Assembly (NCBI GenBank): GCA_027946555.1
Contig: JAPEVC010000087.1
Span: 1-64,000 of the forward strand
DNA length: 64,000 nt
Direction of reading: 5' to 3'
DNA from: Gnomoniopsis sp. IMI 355080
Taxonomy: Eukaryota; Ascomycota; Sordariomycetes; Diaporthales; Gnomoniaceae
Part shown: in pieces, positions 1-10,008 of the stretch
Position numbering within the stretch: the first letter of the stretch is position 1
How the letters are laid out: every line of letters starts with the position of its first letter
Position numbers and translations under genes: made by a program
The notes under the pieces: generated by a model
Databases searched by the model: none
What the model was told of the DNA's origin: nothing
What the model saw: only the letters and a program-made list of their open reading frames with translations

Positions 1-317
1 AAACAAAAAAAAAAAAAGGGGGGGGGCACTGAACAACCTGGTTTGATTTGCTTGTGGGGGTAGTAGGGAAGGTGGGGGGGGGGGTGTCGAGTGTAGTTGA
101 GGCCAGCTTGGACATAGATCCACTAACTCGACGCGTACATCTTCAAACATCAAGCTCAACCTTCTTCTTGCTTGCACCACATTATCTATTCCCTTCACTC
201 ACCAGGTTGCATCAGGGTGTGTTTTTCAGACCATGTAATGAAAATCTCAATGAGAATCACTCACATTTTCCATTTCCAAAATCCTCTGTCACACAACCTC
301 ACACCACGACAGCGACC
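1..317 (+). other. Leader and upstream region of ALG7
   Basis: No gene is visible. The first 26 bases are a poly-A run followed directly by a poly-G run, and a second G run lies at about 73-84. The stretch just before the ALG7 start is rich in C, A and T, as is usual for fungal 5' leaders. An open frame without ATG runs through here into ALG7 from a TTG at 48, but it does not look coding. Confidence 0.5.
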
Positions 318-1808
318 ATGGCCAACGGTCGCTTGAGCCGCACAGAGTCCGGCTCACTGGCCTTCCTGTCAGCGCTGTCAGTCGGTCTTCTCGCACGTGC
401 TTTCAACAATGGTGGAGAACCAATTGTCGCGTCCTTTGCACTCACTGGTTTTGCCTTTGCAGCAACCTACAGCTTGATTGTGCAGACTGGTCCAAACCTT
501 CAAAAGATCTTCAAAGGCGTCGATCTCTCCAAGAGGGTGCGCAGGGAGATTCCAGAGTGTGCCGGCCTGATCTGTGCAGTGGTCTACATCCTCACCGTCA
601 TCATCTTCATTCCTTTTGCCTTCTACAAGGACATCGTCGCGGCCACTAGTGGTGGTGGCAATCGGGATGTGGTCTACCAGGTCGAGCATGTCAACCAAGG
701 CCGATTCTTGCATAAGTTCCCCCACAGCAAGGTAAGAGAGAGAGGAGGAGAGAGGATGGGAGATTCCCAGATCAGGTCTGTATGGCTGCTAACGAGATGC
801 TCATTATAGCTTGCCTCGTTCCTCTCTGCCATCATCTCCCTCATGGGTATGGCACTTCTGGGCATCTTCGATGACCTGTTCGACCTGCGCTGGAGACACA
901 AGTTCTTCATGCCTGCCATAGCAGCAATCCCCCTCCTCGCTGTCTACTTTGTCGACTTTGGCGTTACCAGTGTCGTCGTCCCGACCTTCCTGCAGAGGCT
1001 GCTAGGTACAGAGTTGGTCCATCTGGGCGGGCTGTATTACGTCTACATGGCAGCCCTGGCCATTTTCTGCCCAAACTCCATCAACATCCTCGCGGGCATC
1101 AACGGCATTGAGGTGATGCAGTCCATAGTCATCACGCTGCTCCTTATCGCGAATGATAGTCTGTACTTTGTCACTGCCTACCCGCATCCCGCAATCGACA
1201 GCCACTTGTTCAGTCTCTTCTTCCTCCTCCCCTTGCTGGGCGTAAGTCTGGCGCTCTTTGCCCACAACAAATACCCCGCCAACGTCTTTGTCGGAGATAC
1301 CTACTGCTACTTTGCCGGTATGGTGTTTGTTGTGGTCAGCATACAAGGCCATTTCAGCAAGACGTTGGTCCTCCTGCTGCTTCCCCAAATTTTCAACTTC
1401 GTCTACTCGGCGCCACAGCTCTTCCACATCGTCCCCTGCCCTCGGCACCGACTGCCCAGATACAACGCCCACAGAGATGTTCTGGAGCCCAGCATGGTTC
1501 TCTGGACCCGCGAGCGACAGCCGCGCTCATTTGTGGCGCCTATCATGCGTCTGCTGGGAAATTTGGGTCTGCTCAAGGTTGTCTATGGCAAGGATGAGGG
1601 CGGCAAGGAGCTCTTTGTGGAGAGCTCCAACATGACCATCATCAACCTATGGCTGGTGTTCCGAGGTCCACTTCACGAACGCCGTCTGGCTTGGGAGCTC
1701 TCGGCCATGCAGCTACTGGTCGGAGTGATGGGTCTCGTTCTGCGCCACACCGTTGCACTCTTTCTCTTTAAGGAAGACAATTGGGGTCTCGGCAGCGCGA
1801 TGGTTTGA
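318..1808 (+). CDS. ALG7: UDP-GlcNAc:dolichyl-phosphate GlcNAc-1-phosphotransferase
   Basis: This enzyme makes the first lipid-linked step of N-glycosylation: it moves GlcNAc-1-P from UDP-GlcNAc to dolichyl phosphate in the ER membrane and is the known target of tunicamycin. The coding sequence is join(318..731, 810..1808), 470 residues, close to the usual size of the family. The 78-nt intron has GTAAGA and TATAG borders and restores the frame exactly. The product is a polytopic membrane protein. Recognisable family signatures are the aspartate pair in GIFDDLFDLRWRHK, the PNSINILAGINGIE loop, and FVGDTYCYFAGM. The start is the first ATG of the frame and precedes MANGRLSR. The gene runs toward the SET3-like gene, about 1.3 kb away, and shares no promoter with it. 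Confidence 0.95.
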
Positions 1809-3138
1809 GGCAGCGTGCCGTGTTCTGTCTTTTGGCACCGTACGGTTATGTGGACATACTTCTCTGGCTTACAGGATTCGGACGTCTTTGGACGTTTGGT
1901 CCATCTGGTCTTTCCTGATACTGGGAGCCTCCTCAAAGACATTGACTTGGTCTTGAGGCCCTTTTCGGAACGAGGATGCCTTGAAAAGAACAATAGGAGA
2001 CTGTCCATATGGATGAGACGACACGAAGGCTCCCTTCCAAAGACTTCGCGCTTGGATTTGTCTCGTATTCAGGACACAAAGGACAAAGCTGGAGCACTTG
2101 AATGATGTATAATGCCTGCGGTGGCACGCGAAATATGTTATCGAGACCTGGGCGTTGTTGCAGGTCGCTTGATCTAGGGAAGTGAAGTGAAGGAGTTGCT
2201 GCTCTTCTGCCACAGCTTGGTCGGATATTCGGCGTTTTGGCAAAGAAAATACCAGGCCGGTTCACTCAAATGATTGAGAAGGGATGGATGGATATACTGG
2301 AATAGATTGTTTGGGAACAATACCCTGTAGATAAGCATAAAGCCTCCCCCCCCCAAGGGTTGGTGGCATAGCACCTTGCGGATCAATTGCATTGTACACG
2401 GTTCGAACGAGAAAATGAGGCTCGTAGGCAGCCTCACGTTTTGTTTTGTCGCAATTGGAAATCATGACATAAGGTTCGAGCGATGTTCGCTTTGGACTTC
2501 GGGCTGTTCACACCGGCAAGGACTCAGAGGTGGACTCAAGTAATAGAAGTGGAAAGCTCTGACTTGGCTAATTTTGGGGTTGTCTTGTTTGGGAGTTCGC
2601 AAAAAAGAAAAAGAAAAGTATTTTCCCTCGTACTGGACATAAAGTACAAGCCTCAATAACCTCGGACCCGGAAGAGACCAGTTATCCATCAATTTTCGTA
2701 AAAACATCAGAAGGGCCGCAGAATCTATACCAGGCTCTTCGTCATACATCCTCGTTCCTCCTTCAACCAAAACTCCTCCAAAGAATTCCTCTCTGACAGA
2801 GGAATATAATCATAAAGACAAAAAAACAGTTCCAGGCTGCTTGCTTGTGCGAACCAATCATGTGGCCCTTCCAGGTTCGTTGCATTGCCCACCCCGAAAA
2901 TCCATGACCTGACCTGGCATACCAGCCAACGCCGTTTGTGCCCCTTCCTATAAGAGGATCCCGATTCTCCCGAAAAGGCATTTTGAGCGTCTTCTCGCGT
3001 AACGAGACTGATGACATACTAAGCAGAACATAGTGAAAAACCAGGCAGTACCGGACCATCCGATTACCGCATTACAACTTTGTAGGGAAGGGTGCTTCGT
3101 TATAGAATGGAAGCTCGACGATACCGAACCAAGATGGT
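1809..3138. other. Convergent intergenic region ALG7 / SET3-like
   Basis: The region holds the 3' ends of two convergent genes. Several overlapping minus-strand frames of about 100 codons occur, but none shows a known domain or splice-supported extension. A run of nine C lies at 2346-2354. Confidence 0.5.
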
Positions 3139-5931
3139 CTAATTCGATGACGTTGGGGCCGGAGTCGTATCCACTGCTGCCGAGTCTGTAGCGTCATCGC
3201 CATTCGTAGTACCGTGTAGCTGTATGACATCCGATACTACACTCGACTTCGATGGGTGCTCCATGTCAGCTGGTGACTCAGCTGCTGCTGCCGCTTCCAT
3301 AGCCGCCTTCTCTGCCTTCCTCTTCATGTATCCACTTAAATCTAGCTTTTTCTTTTCTTTGACGGGGCTCGCAGCGGTGACAGCTGTGGCAGTGACTCCG
3401 TTTCCACCAGAGGGTGCGAGAGGGCTAGGAGGAATGGTGCTCGACGACGGCGATTGCACTGAATCGTTAGTGGACATCGGTGTGGTCGTTGGCGTTTCAG
3501 CTGTTGCACATGAGAAGGCAGGAACAGGTGGCATTTGAACACGCAATTTTGGGGAGTCCGTCTTGATAGGAGTCGCAACGGGTTCAGTCCCATTTCCCTT
3601 CGACGATCCGGAGCTAATGTCCCCAGAATTGGCTGCGATCGGAGGTGCTTCGACCATCACAGCATCGGCATCTGCAGAGGTAGGTGACGCCAGCGGAAGC
3701 TCTTTGTATGGTGCAGATGGGGAGCTTTGCGACGATTTGATTGGAGCGTCCAAGCTTGCACTGGCTGACCTCTGTTGAGTAAGCAGTGAATCCCGCTTTC
3801 TCTGCCTCATCAATCTCATTGTGAGAGACATGACCCTCCTTGGTGGACGAGAAGTGGAAACATTGTTTGATTGATCCGCCTCTGTTTGCACGGCAGCATC
3901 GCAATAGTTCCTGGAAGCGGATGAAGAGCTGTGACGTGAGTCTGAAGCAACAGAGGGATGCCGTGATGCCACGTTTGCGGTCGAGTGTATCGAAGCTGGC
4001 GATGTGGCGCTTGCAGGTGAGCCCGCCTTGTGAGCAGAAGTTCCGGCATCAACATAGCGACGATCAGAGGCTCCATTGGCTTTCTCGTGGTTTGCAGTGC
4101 TGCGGCTTTTTGACTTTGTCGAATTCGAGGTCATTGCGCCATCAGCAATCGATTTTTTCTTCTTCCTTGGCGGCTGTTGCTCCTCTTGCTGGAATATTTT
4201 CTCGATTTGCTCGGCTTTCCTCTTGTCGCGCGCTGTTAGTCCAGTCAAGATAGCAGGAGTGTCCAGGGAACCAAGTCGCGCGGGTGTCCTGTCGCGGCTG
4301 GGTGGTTTGCTTCGGGCGGATCCAGAAACTGAATTATCGTCGTTCTCGGTAATTTCGTCGAGGTGACCCTCACTGGCTGCCCGACTATTGGTTGCCTGGC
4401 CAGTACTGGTTGGTGAAATGGTGTGCGGTTTGGACCTGGCTCGTTTCCGTTTCGGCCCAATGGAACGCGCCTGCAATTTTTCATGGCAAAGACGACGGAA
4501 AGTATTGAAAGCACAGTCGGGGCCGCGATTGCAAGCGCAAGCCCCGTACTCTGCCATCAAAAGATCAATCCATTGATCAAGGAAATTGTAATCTTTCTGG
4601 TCGATGTCCGTGACAACATCTGTTACAGACTGTTCATTGGTAGCTTCGTCGTGTAGGCCAAGGAGACGCTTCATGTAGTTATCGTAGTTCCCGGCAAGGT
4701 GAAAATCCCAGCCCAGAGTGATTTCTTCGTTTGCGTCGATGGGCCGATCGCTTACCAGCCAGAAGTGCCAACCAGAATCGTCTGGCAGATAGGTGGCCAA
4801 TCGGGCATTAGGTTTGCAGGATCGACGAACATGGCGGGCGTTGGATCCTTCCCTCCTAGCATCAATGTACAAAGGTATGTGTTCAGGAAAGAAAACGAAG
4901 GGCAATGGTGCCGATAAGTCCTTGTAGCGATTTTCGGGCACCTCGCAGTAGTCTGATTGCAGACCCACGACGCCATTCAATTCCATCATTGGAACATCAA
5001 TGCCAATCGGCGAAGGCGTGATAAGACGAGGCCAATGTAGTAATGGGCCTCCCGGGACTTGATGCTCCTGCTTGTCCACGCGCAAGGGAGGGGAGAGGGT
5101 AGAAGGTGTTTTTCTCAAGACGACCTCGTCCAATTCAGCTCCCGCGTCATTCCGGAAGTCAGGACGCTCTGTTCTTGACCAAACAGCCATCTTGTTCGTG
5201 GTTTCGAGAGTTGCAATGATGTTTGTATCAGCGGGTTCGAATGGCGTCCCGTGACGGACAAGGAACCGGACGGCGGATGGGTGTTCGAAGTCTGCAGGAA
5301 GGTTTGGCGGTGTCGTCGCGGGACTCAGAGGGTGGCCATTGTGGTTGACTTTGGTTGTCGCGCCGTTTGAAGGACTTCGCTTGGCTGCTGATGTGCTGAT
5401 GGAATGGCTCGACTTGTGGGATGTCTTTGCTTTTTTCGCTGGGTGAAGGTCATGCGGACTCCCGTGCTTGGAACCATCATTATTCGCAGCATAGCCGTTC
5501 AGTTGAAGGTCGGTCGGCTTGGTCTTCTTCTTGTGAGACTTTGATGGCGGTCTCTTGGATTTTTTGTCGAGCGACTCGCTGCCGACCGCAGCAAAGCCCA
5601 ACTTGGCTTTCATTTGTTCGTGAGCTCTTTGCCTGTCTAATTCTCGAGGCTTGCAATCGGCACAAGAGTGAGCGAATTGATCTTCTGCTACCTCCGTCTC
5701 TCGACCAGGGTAATAACACGCGATGTGCTGCCACGTTTTGCATTCTTCACAAAATATCGTGTTGCCATCATCGTCGGAATACGTGCAGATGCACCTGATA
5801 GATCCGTCTGCCTCTTCCTCTTTCTTGGGTTTGATCTTGAGGCCAGCATCTTTTGCAGAGTGCTTGTCAAAGGTAAAAACACAGGAAGGAGGCGCAGGTT
5901 GCGTCGACGCGGGAGGTAGGGTATCTGTCAT
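3139..5931 (-). CDS. SET3: SET3-like PHD and SET domain protein
   Basis: The product is a probable scaffold and histone reader of a Set3C-type histone deacetylase complex in the nucleus. It has 930 residues in one uninterrupted exon starting at the ATG complementary to 5929-5931. A C4HC3 PHD finger spans residues 46-94 (C47, C49, C61, C64, H69, C72, C90, C93); in Set3 and MLL5 relatives this finger reads methylated H3K4. A SET domain lies at about 305-410. The segment GSNARHVRRSCKPNA sits where active SET enzymes have NHSCxPN, so the Asn-His pair is replaced by Arg-Arg, and the later part reads EEITLGWDF without the usual catalytic tyrosine. Methyltransferase activity is therefore unlikely, as known for this family. 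The remaining half is Ser/Ala/Pro-rich and probably disordered, with several basic stretches that could serve as nuclear localisation signals. Confidence 0.9.
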   Translation of the reverse strand: MTDTLPPASTQPAPPSCVFTFDKHSAKDAGLKIKPKKEEEADGSIRCICTYSDDDGNTIFCEECKTWQHIACYYPGRETEVAEDQFAHSCADCKPRELDRQRAHEQMKAKLGFAAVGSESLDKKSKRPPSKSHKKKTKPTDLQLNGYAANNDGSKHGSPHDLHPAKKAKTSHKSSHSISTSAAKRSPSNGATTKVNHNGHPLSPATTPPNLPADFEHPSAVRFLVRHGTPFEPADTNIIATLETTNKMAVWSRTERPDFRNDAGAELDEVVLRKTPSTLSPPLRVDKQEHQVPGGPLLHWPRLITPSPIGIDVPMMELNGVVGLQSDYCEVPENRYKDLSAPLPFVFFPEHIPLYIDARREGSNARHVRRSCKPNARLATYLPDDSGWHFWLVSDRPIDANEEITLGWDFHLAGNYDNYMKRLLGLHDEATNEQSVTDVVTDIDQKDYNFLDQWIDLLMAEYGACACNRGPDCAFNTFRRLCHEKLQARSIGPKRKRARSKPHTISPTSTGQATNSRAASEGHLDEITENDDNSVSGSARSKPPSRDRTPARLGSLDTPAILTGLTARDKRKAEQIEKIFQQEEQQPPRKKKKSIADGAMTSNSTKSKSRSTANHEKANGASDRRYVDAGTSAHKAGSPASATSPASIHSTANVASRHPSVASDSRHSSSSASRNYCDAAVQTEADQSNNVSTSRPPRRVMSLTMRLMRQRKRDSLLTQQRSASASLDAPIKSSQSSPSAPYKELPLASPTSADADAVMVEAPPIAANSGDISSGSSKGNGTEPVATPIKTDSPKLRVQMPPVPAFSCATAETPTTTPMSTNDSVQSPSSSTIPPSPLAPSGGNGVTATAVTAASPVKEKKKLDLSGYMKRKAEKAAMEAAAAAESPADMEHPSKSSVVSDVIQLHGTTNGDDATDSAAVDTTPAPTSSN

Positions 5932-8640
5932 ACTCTTAAGAGCCTCGCAATGGGCAGAAAGACCGGGTCAATCGAGTAGGTGATTTATCGGTGCCTTCTG
6001 GGGAGCATGACGGAGCGCGACTCGACGCGAAGGCCTGTGTTATGATGGGAAGACTGTGAAAATCGATGATCGCCAATTGGTTCATCCGAGGAAGGGCTCA
6101 GTCGAGGTCGACCAAGGAGTCGTGAATGGATGATTGAGCCAAGCCGATCGCCGACAGTCACCAAAGGGCGATGAGAACCTCAGTGGAGTGGTGGTAGTGG
6201 GGCCCCAGACTCTGACGCTGAAGTGACGGAATAGCGACAATAGAGACAATGAATGGTTTCGTCGACAGGATCGCGATCGGAGGAGGGACGATTTTGTTTT
6301 GGTCGTAGTCGAGGTCGCGATTCACGGGGACGAGATCGAGATTTGGGAGGTTGGTGCGAAGGAAGACGAGACGGGACAGGGCGAGGCGAGGTGCGCCTCG
6401 AGGAACAAAGAGAGATTCGATGGAGGCGGACAAGGGAGAGGTTACGGGTAGAAACAGATCATGAAATCAAAAAGGTTCATGCGGACTCGAGGAAAGGGTA
6501 ACAAGGCGGCGGGAGTCGAAGGGTCGAAGAAGAGTGATTGTCAAGAGGGAGGGAAAAGGGTTAGAGAATGGCGAGTTGAGAGGGGGCAGGAAGAAAGACC
6601 AAGACCAGACAGACGGGACCAAACCCGTCGCAGCAGCAGGCTGGGCCAACAAGGCCGGGTCAGCGCAGGCAATGGGCCCAGTGCGCTTTGGAATCTGCGC
6701 ACGAGGCCAGAGGCCCAAGAAGCCAATGAGGGCACGGTGCCCAGTGCAGCAGCCCCTGTTGACGTTTCGATACCTACCTGCCTACCTCTCACCATGCTTG
6801 CGGCTTGCGACTTTGCCCGCAGTCGGGGCGTGGTGAGGTTGGGCTGGCAGTGACAGTAAGGGAATGAAGGGGGGGGGGTTCAGGGCCCCCAAGGTCCAAG
6901 CCTCTTCAAGTCCGGAGAGGGGGAGAGACGCCGGCACTGAGAGGTGGTGCGGGCTTGGGCTTACCTAGTCTTGCGCACCTTGCCTTGACCATCTCGAGAG
7001 GTTGGGGGAACCTTGAGAGGCAATTACCGGGGTACGTCTTCGAAGGTAGGTACTGTGGCTACGCCGGTCAGACCTTCGAGATAAGGTAATCAGGGCCCCC
7101 GTGGCGCATTGTTTGTGGATTGCCTCCACGCGGGTGGCAGAGGCAGAACTCTCTTGCTTGGATCTGGTTCACGGTTCGTTCGATTTCTTCGCAACGAAAA
7201 ATAAAAGTCTGAAAGCCCGAAATTCCTTTCGTTGGGTTTGATCGTAGACAAGTAGAGTTAGCAAAAACAAGAGGAAGAAAAAGACAAACTTGCGTCTGGC
7301 GGAAACTGTTGCACCATGAGGAGATTTCGATGAGACAAAAAGAAACAGAGCAAAGGAAAGGAAGACAACATCATCATCGCCATCGCCGTCACCGCCATCA
7401 TTGACAGATAACTTGATGATGATGATGAATGTGAGATCAAATGGTGATTCGGGAAGTAACGGAATGCAAAGTAGCGAGATGCAATAAAAGGAATCTCGGT
7501 CTTAGTGGATGAAACCAGAAGAGAACCAAGCAACGAGAACGATTGTGAATACTACGAGGTGGTGTGGACAGAAAGCGTGGTGACCTGACAGTCGTAAAAT
7601 GAGAAAGGGGTGGGAAAAAAAGATAAGCTTTGTGCTGTCAAGGAGCCGACACGCAAACGCAAAACCAAAGGAAACGGCCCAGGAACGGAAGAGGGGGAGT
7701 TGATGAAGGGTCTTTGGTTCGCTGCCTGACCGCCCGAGTGAAGAGGTGTCTAGCGCATGGAAAGCAAAAGTGGCCCCCTGGCCAAGGCTGGCGTGCTGGC
7801 GTGTGCTCGTGTGCAGGTGGCAGGACAGGACAGGCCACCTTTGAATCGCCGAATCGCTGCAAGGTTGGCTCATGCGTTGCGTGGATTGGCTGACTCACCG
7901 GGTGACTCGTTTTGGCTAGAACGGGTTGGACAGGCAAATCAAACCGTAAATCGATAAATTCAAAAATGCATATTCATACTGCCTATGTAGGTATTTATAT
8001 ATTCGCTATAATTGGATGGCTTGACAAGAACCTGCGTTGATTGGGTACACACGCCCCACTAGGCCTCTCGAATGCTCATTTAGCGCTTCTTAGCACGCCC
8101 CGTGAATTATTCGTACCTAGGCATGCTATACTATGCCATAGTACATTCAGTGAAAAAACGGCTTATTCAGATTCATGCCAAATATGTACCTAGGTAAGTA
8201 ATTCAACCTACTTTGTCGCATAAAACAGAATCAGACCTGGTCTGCGTTTGGATGAATTGTTCACTTCGTCGTGTCGACGCGATACGAAACGGCGCTGCCA
8301 CCCTGCCACCTTCCGATTGAGTTGCCATGTTGGACAATTTGCATTTCTGAATGGGAAACTTGGTATCATTACATGTGATTTCGGATGCCCCGATGCTGTT
8401 CTGCTATTCGAGGTCGAGGACTCACAGGCTTGTAGAAAGGGTATCCTTGTACAACCCCTGTGTGTTAAGTGTGGCAAACCACAAGATCCATGAAATACAT
8501 CACTGTACCCTAACCCTCAGTGCTCACTAGCCTGTGAGGTCATCACCCCCCAACGACTTACGTCCATCAAAATAAGGTTCGATACCACCACTACCTTCAG
8601 AAATACACCGTTTCTACAGGTGGCCGGATCCAACACCACG
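5932..8640. other. Divergent intergenic region SET3-like / metallophosphoesterase
   Basis: This 2.7-kb stretch separates two divergent genes. From about 6250 to 6620 the plus strand is purine-rich, which gives the SET3-like transcript a CT-rich leader, as is common in fungi. The frames in this part have low complexity and shadow each other on both strands, so I do not call them. Other visible items are an inverted repeat at 7369-7424, TACCTAGGTA at 8187-8196 and a telomere-like ACCCTAACCCT at about 8507-8517. Confidence 0.5.
8187..8196. repeat. TACCTAGGTA palindrome, copy 1
   Basis: Exact 10-bp palindrome in the divergent intergenic region. It is one of four exact copies in the window. Confidence 0.7.
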
Positions 8641-9621
8641 ATGCGCCTCCTCCAGAGGCTTGGCTTTCGTCGCCTGAATAACTGGGAACCGCCCACGCTT
8701 CTAGATTCCTTGCTCTCTTCGCCTCTGCACTTCCTCCTCGCCCACATTTACACGCTCATCCTGCTCCTCCGCGGCGCGCCTTTTCATCCACCAAAAGACA
8801 AAACGCCTATTCGCATCGTCTGTCTGTCAGACACACATGACCTTATTCCTCAGAATGTCCCGGACGGCGAACTGCTCATCCACGCCGGCGACCTCACCAA
8901 TGCTGGAACGGCGGAGGACATTCAGGCGCAGATCGACTGGCTAGCTTCTCTTCCCCACCGCCACAAAGTCCTGATAGCCGGGAATCACGATAGTTGGTTT
9001 GACGTACGGAGCCGCAAGTCCGACGACAAAAGGAATGCGCGGAGACCGGACTTCAAAGGGCTACAGTATCTGCAGAACAGCTCTGTAAGCTTGGACTTTC
9101 CCGATGCGAGAAAGCTGATCGTATATGGAGCTGCCGACCTCCCCGTCTGCGGCGGCGATGATAATGCTTTCCAGTATCAACCGGATCGGCATCCGTGGAA
9201 AGGTCGCATTCCCATGGACACGGATGTGCTGGTTACACATACACCTCCAAAATTCCATCGCGATTTGGGGCTGGGATGTCCGGGCCTGTTGGAGGAGGTG
9301 TGGAGAGTGAAGCCCAAGTTGCACGTTTTTGGGCACGTCCACTGGGGCTGTGGGCAGGAGAGCGTCTACTTTGACGAGTGTCAGAGAGCATACGAAACCT
9401 TCATGTCCAAGGCGCCACGAGGTCCCATTCTCGACTTTATACCCAATAGCGACTGGATCGAAGCCATCAAGGTCATGTACTACGGTCTGAACGCAATTCT
9501 CTTCAAGTATCTGATGCTAGGTCCGGGGTCAAACAACGCTTCACTGATGGTAAATGCCGGCTGCATGTATGGCAACACCAAGAAACTTCGCAAGAATGCA
9601 TTTCAGATCGTGGAGCTGTGA
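8641..9621 (+). CDS. Calcineurin-like metallophosphoesterase (MPPED/239AB type)
   Basis: The 326-residue product is a predicted metal-dependent phosphoesterase; the natural substrate is unknown. All metal-site motifs of the fold are visible in order: SDTHD, GDLTN, GNHD, THTPP and GHVHWG. The N-terminus (residues 20-45) has a hydrophobic stretch, LAHIYTLILLL, that may anchor it to a membrane. The chosen start is the ATG at 8641. An open frame also reaches back to a GTG at 8620, which is not a plausible fungal start. The gene has a single exon, with clear 3' flank before the next, convergent gene. MPPED1/2-like proteins from fungi have similar length and motif spacing. Confidence 0.88.
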   Translation: MRLLQRLGFRRLNNWEPPTLLDSLLSSPLHFLLAHIYTLILLLRGAPFHPPKDKTPIRIVCLSDTHDLIPQNVPDGELLIHAGDLTNAGTAEDIQAQIDWLASLPHRHKVLIAGNHDSWFDVRSRKSDDKRNARRPDFKGLQYLQNSSVSLDFPDARKLIVYGAADLPVCGGDDNAFQYQPDRHPWKGRIPMDTDVLVTHTPPKFHRDLGLGCPGLLEEVWRVKPKLHVFGHVHWGCGQESVYFDECQRAYETFMSKAPRGPILDFIPNSDWIEAIKVMYYGLNAILFKYLMLGPGSNNASLMVNAGCMYGNTKKLRKNAFQIVEL

Positions 9622-10008
9622 TGGAAACAAAGTGGTTTCTTTCCAGATTTTCTTGGTGGACCAACAGCAGCCCGTCGCCTAAGCTCTACAGGTCGTCACA
9701 GTATTAACTTTTGGCTATCGGTCTCCAAAAGTCACGGAGCCGTTTCAAGCTTTAGCTTACAACGCCCTACCATGCGACCCCTTCGCGTACCCTACCAACA
9801 TTAAAACCAGGATTACGAATGGAAGCTTTGAGCAGAGCTTACGATTGTGACAAGGGAGGACGTTCGGACGTGGCGATACCTACCAATTCGATGGTCTCCA
9901 ATATCGAAGTTATGCATTGTCTTTTTCTACGCGACTGTCACCGGCGCTAGTCGCCAATGTGTAAAGTTCAAATCATCTTCAAAGAGCAGAGCTATGCGAC
10001 ACACGCAC
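9622..10008. other. Convergent intergenic region
   Basis: This is the 3' flank shared by the metallophosphoesterase and the GH16 protein. I see no gene or repeat in it. Confidence 0.5.

Noticed and set aside
48..317. Extended N-terminus of ALG7 from TTG 48
   Set aside because: Non-ATG start, low complexity, and the family begins near the ATG at 318.
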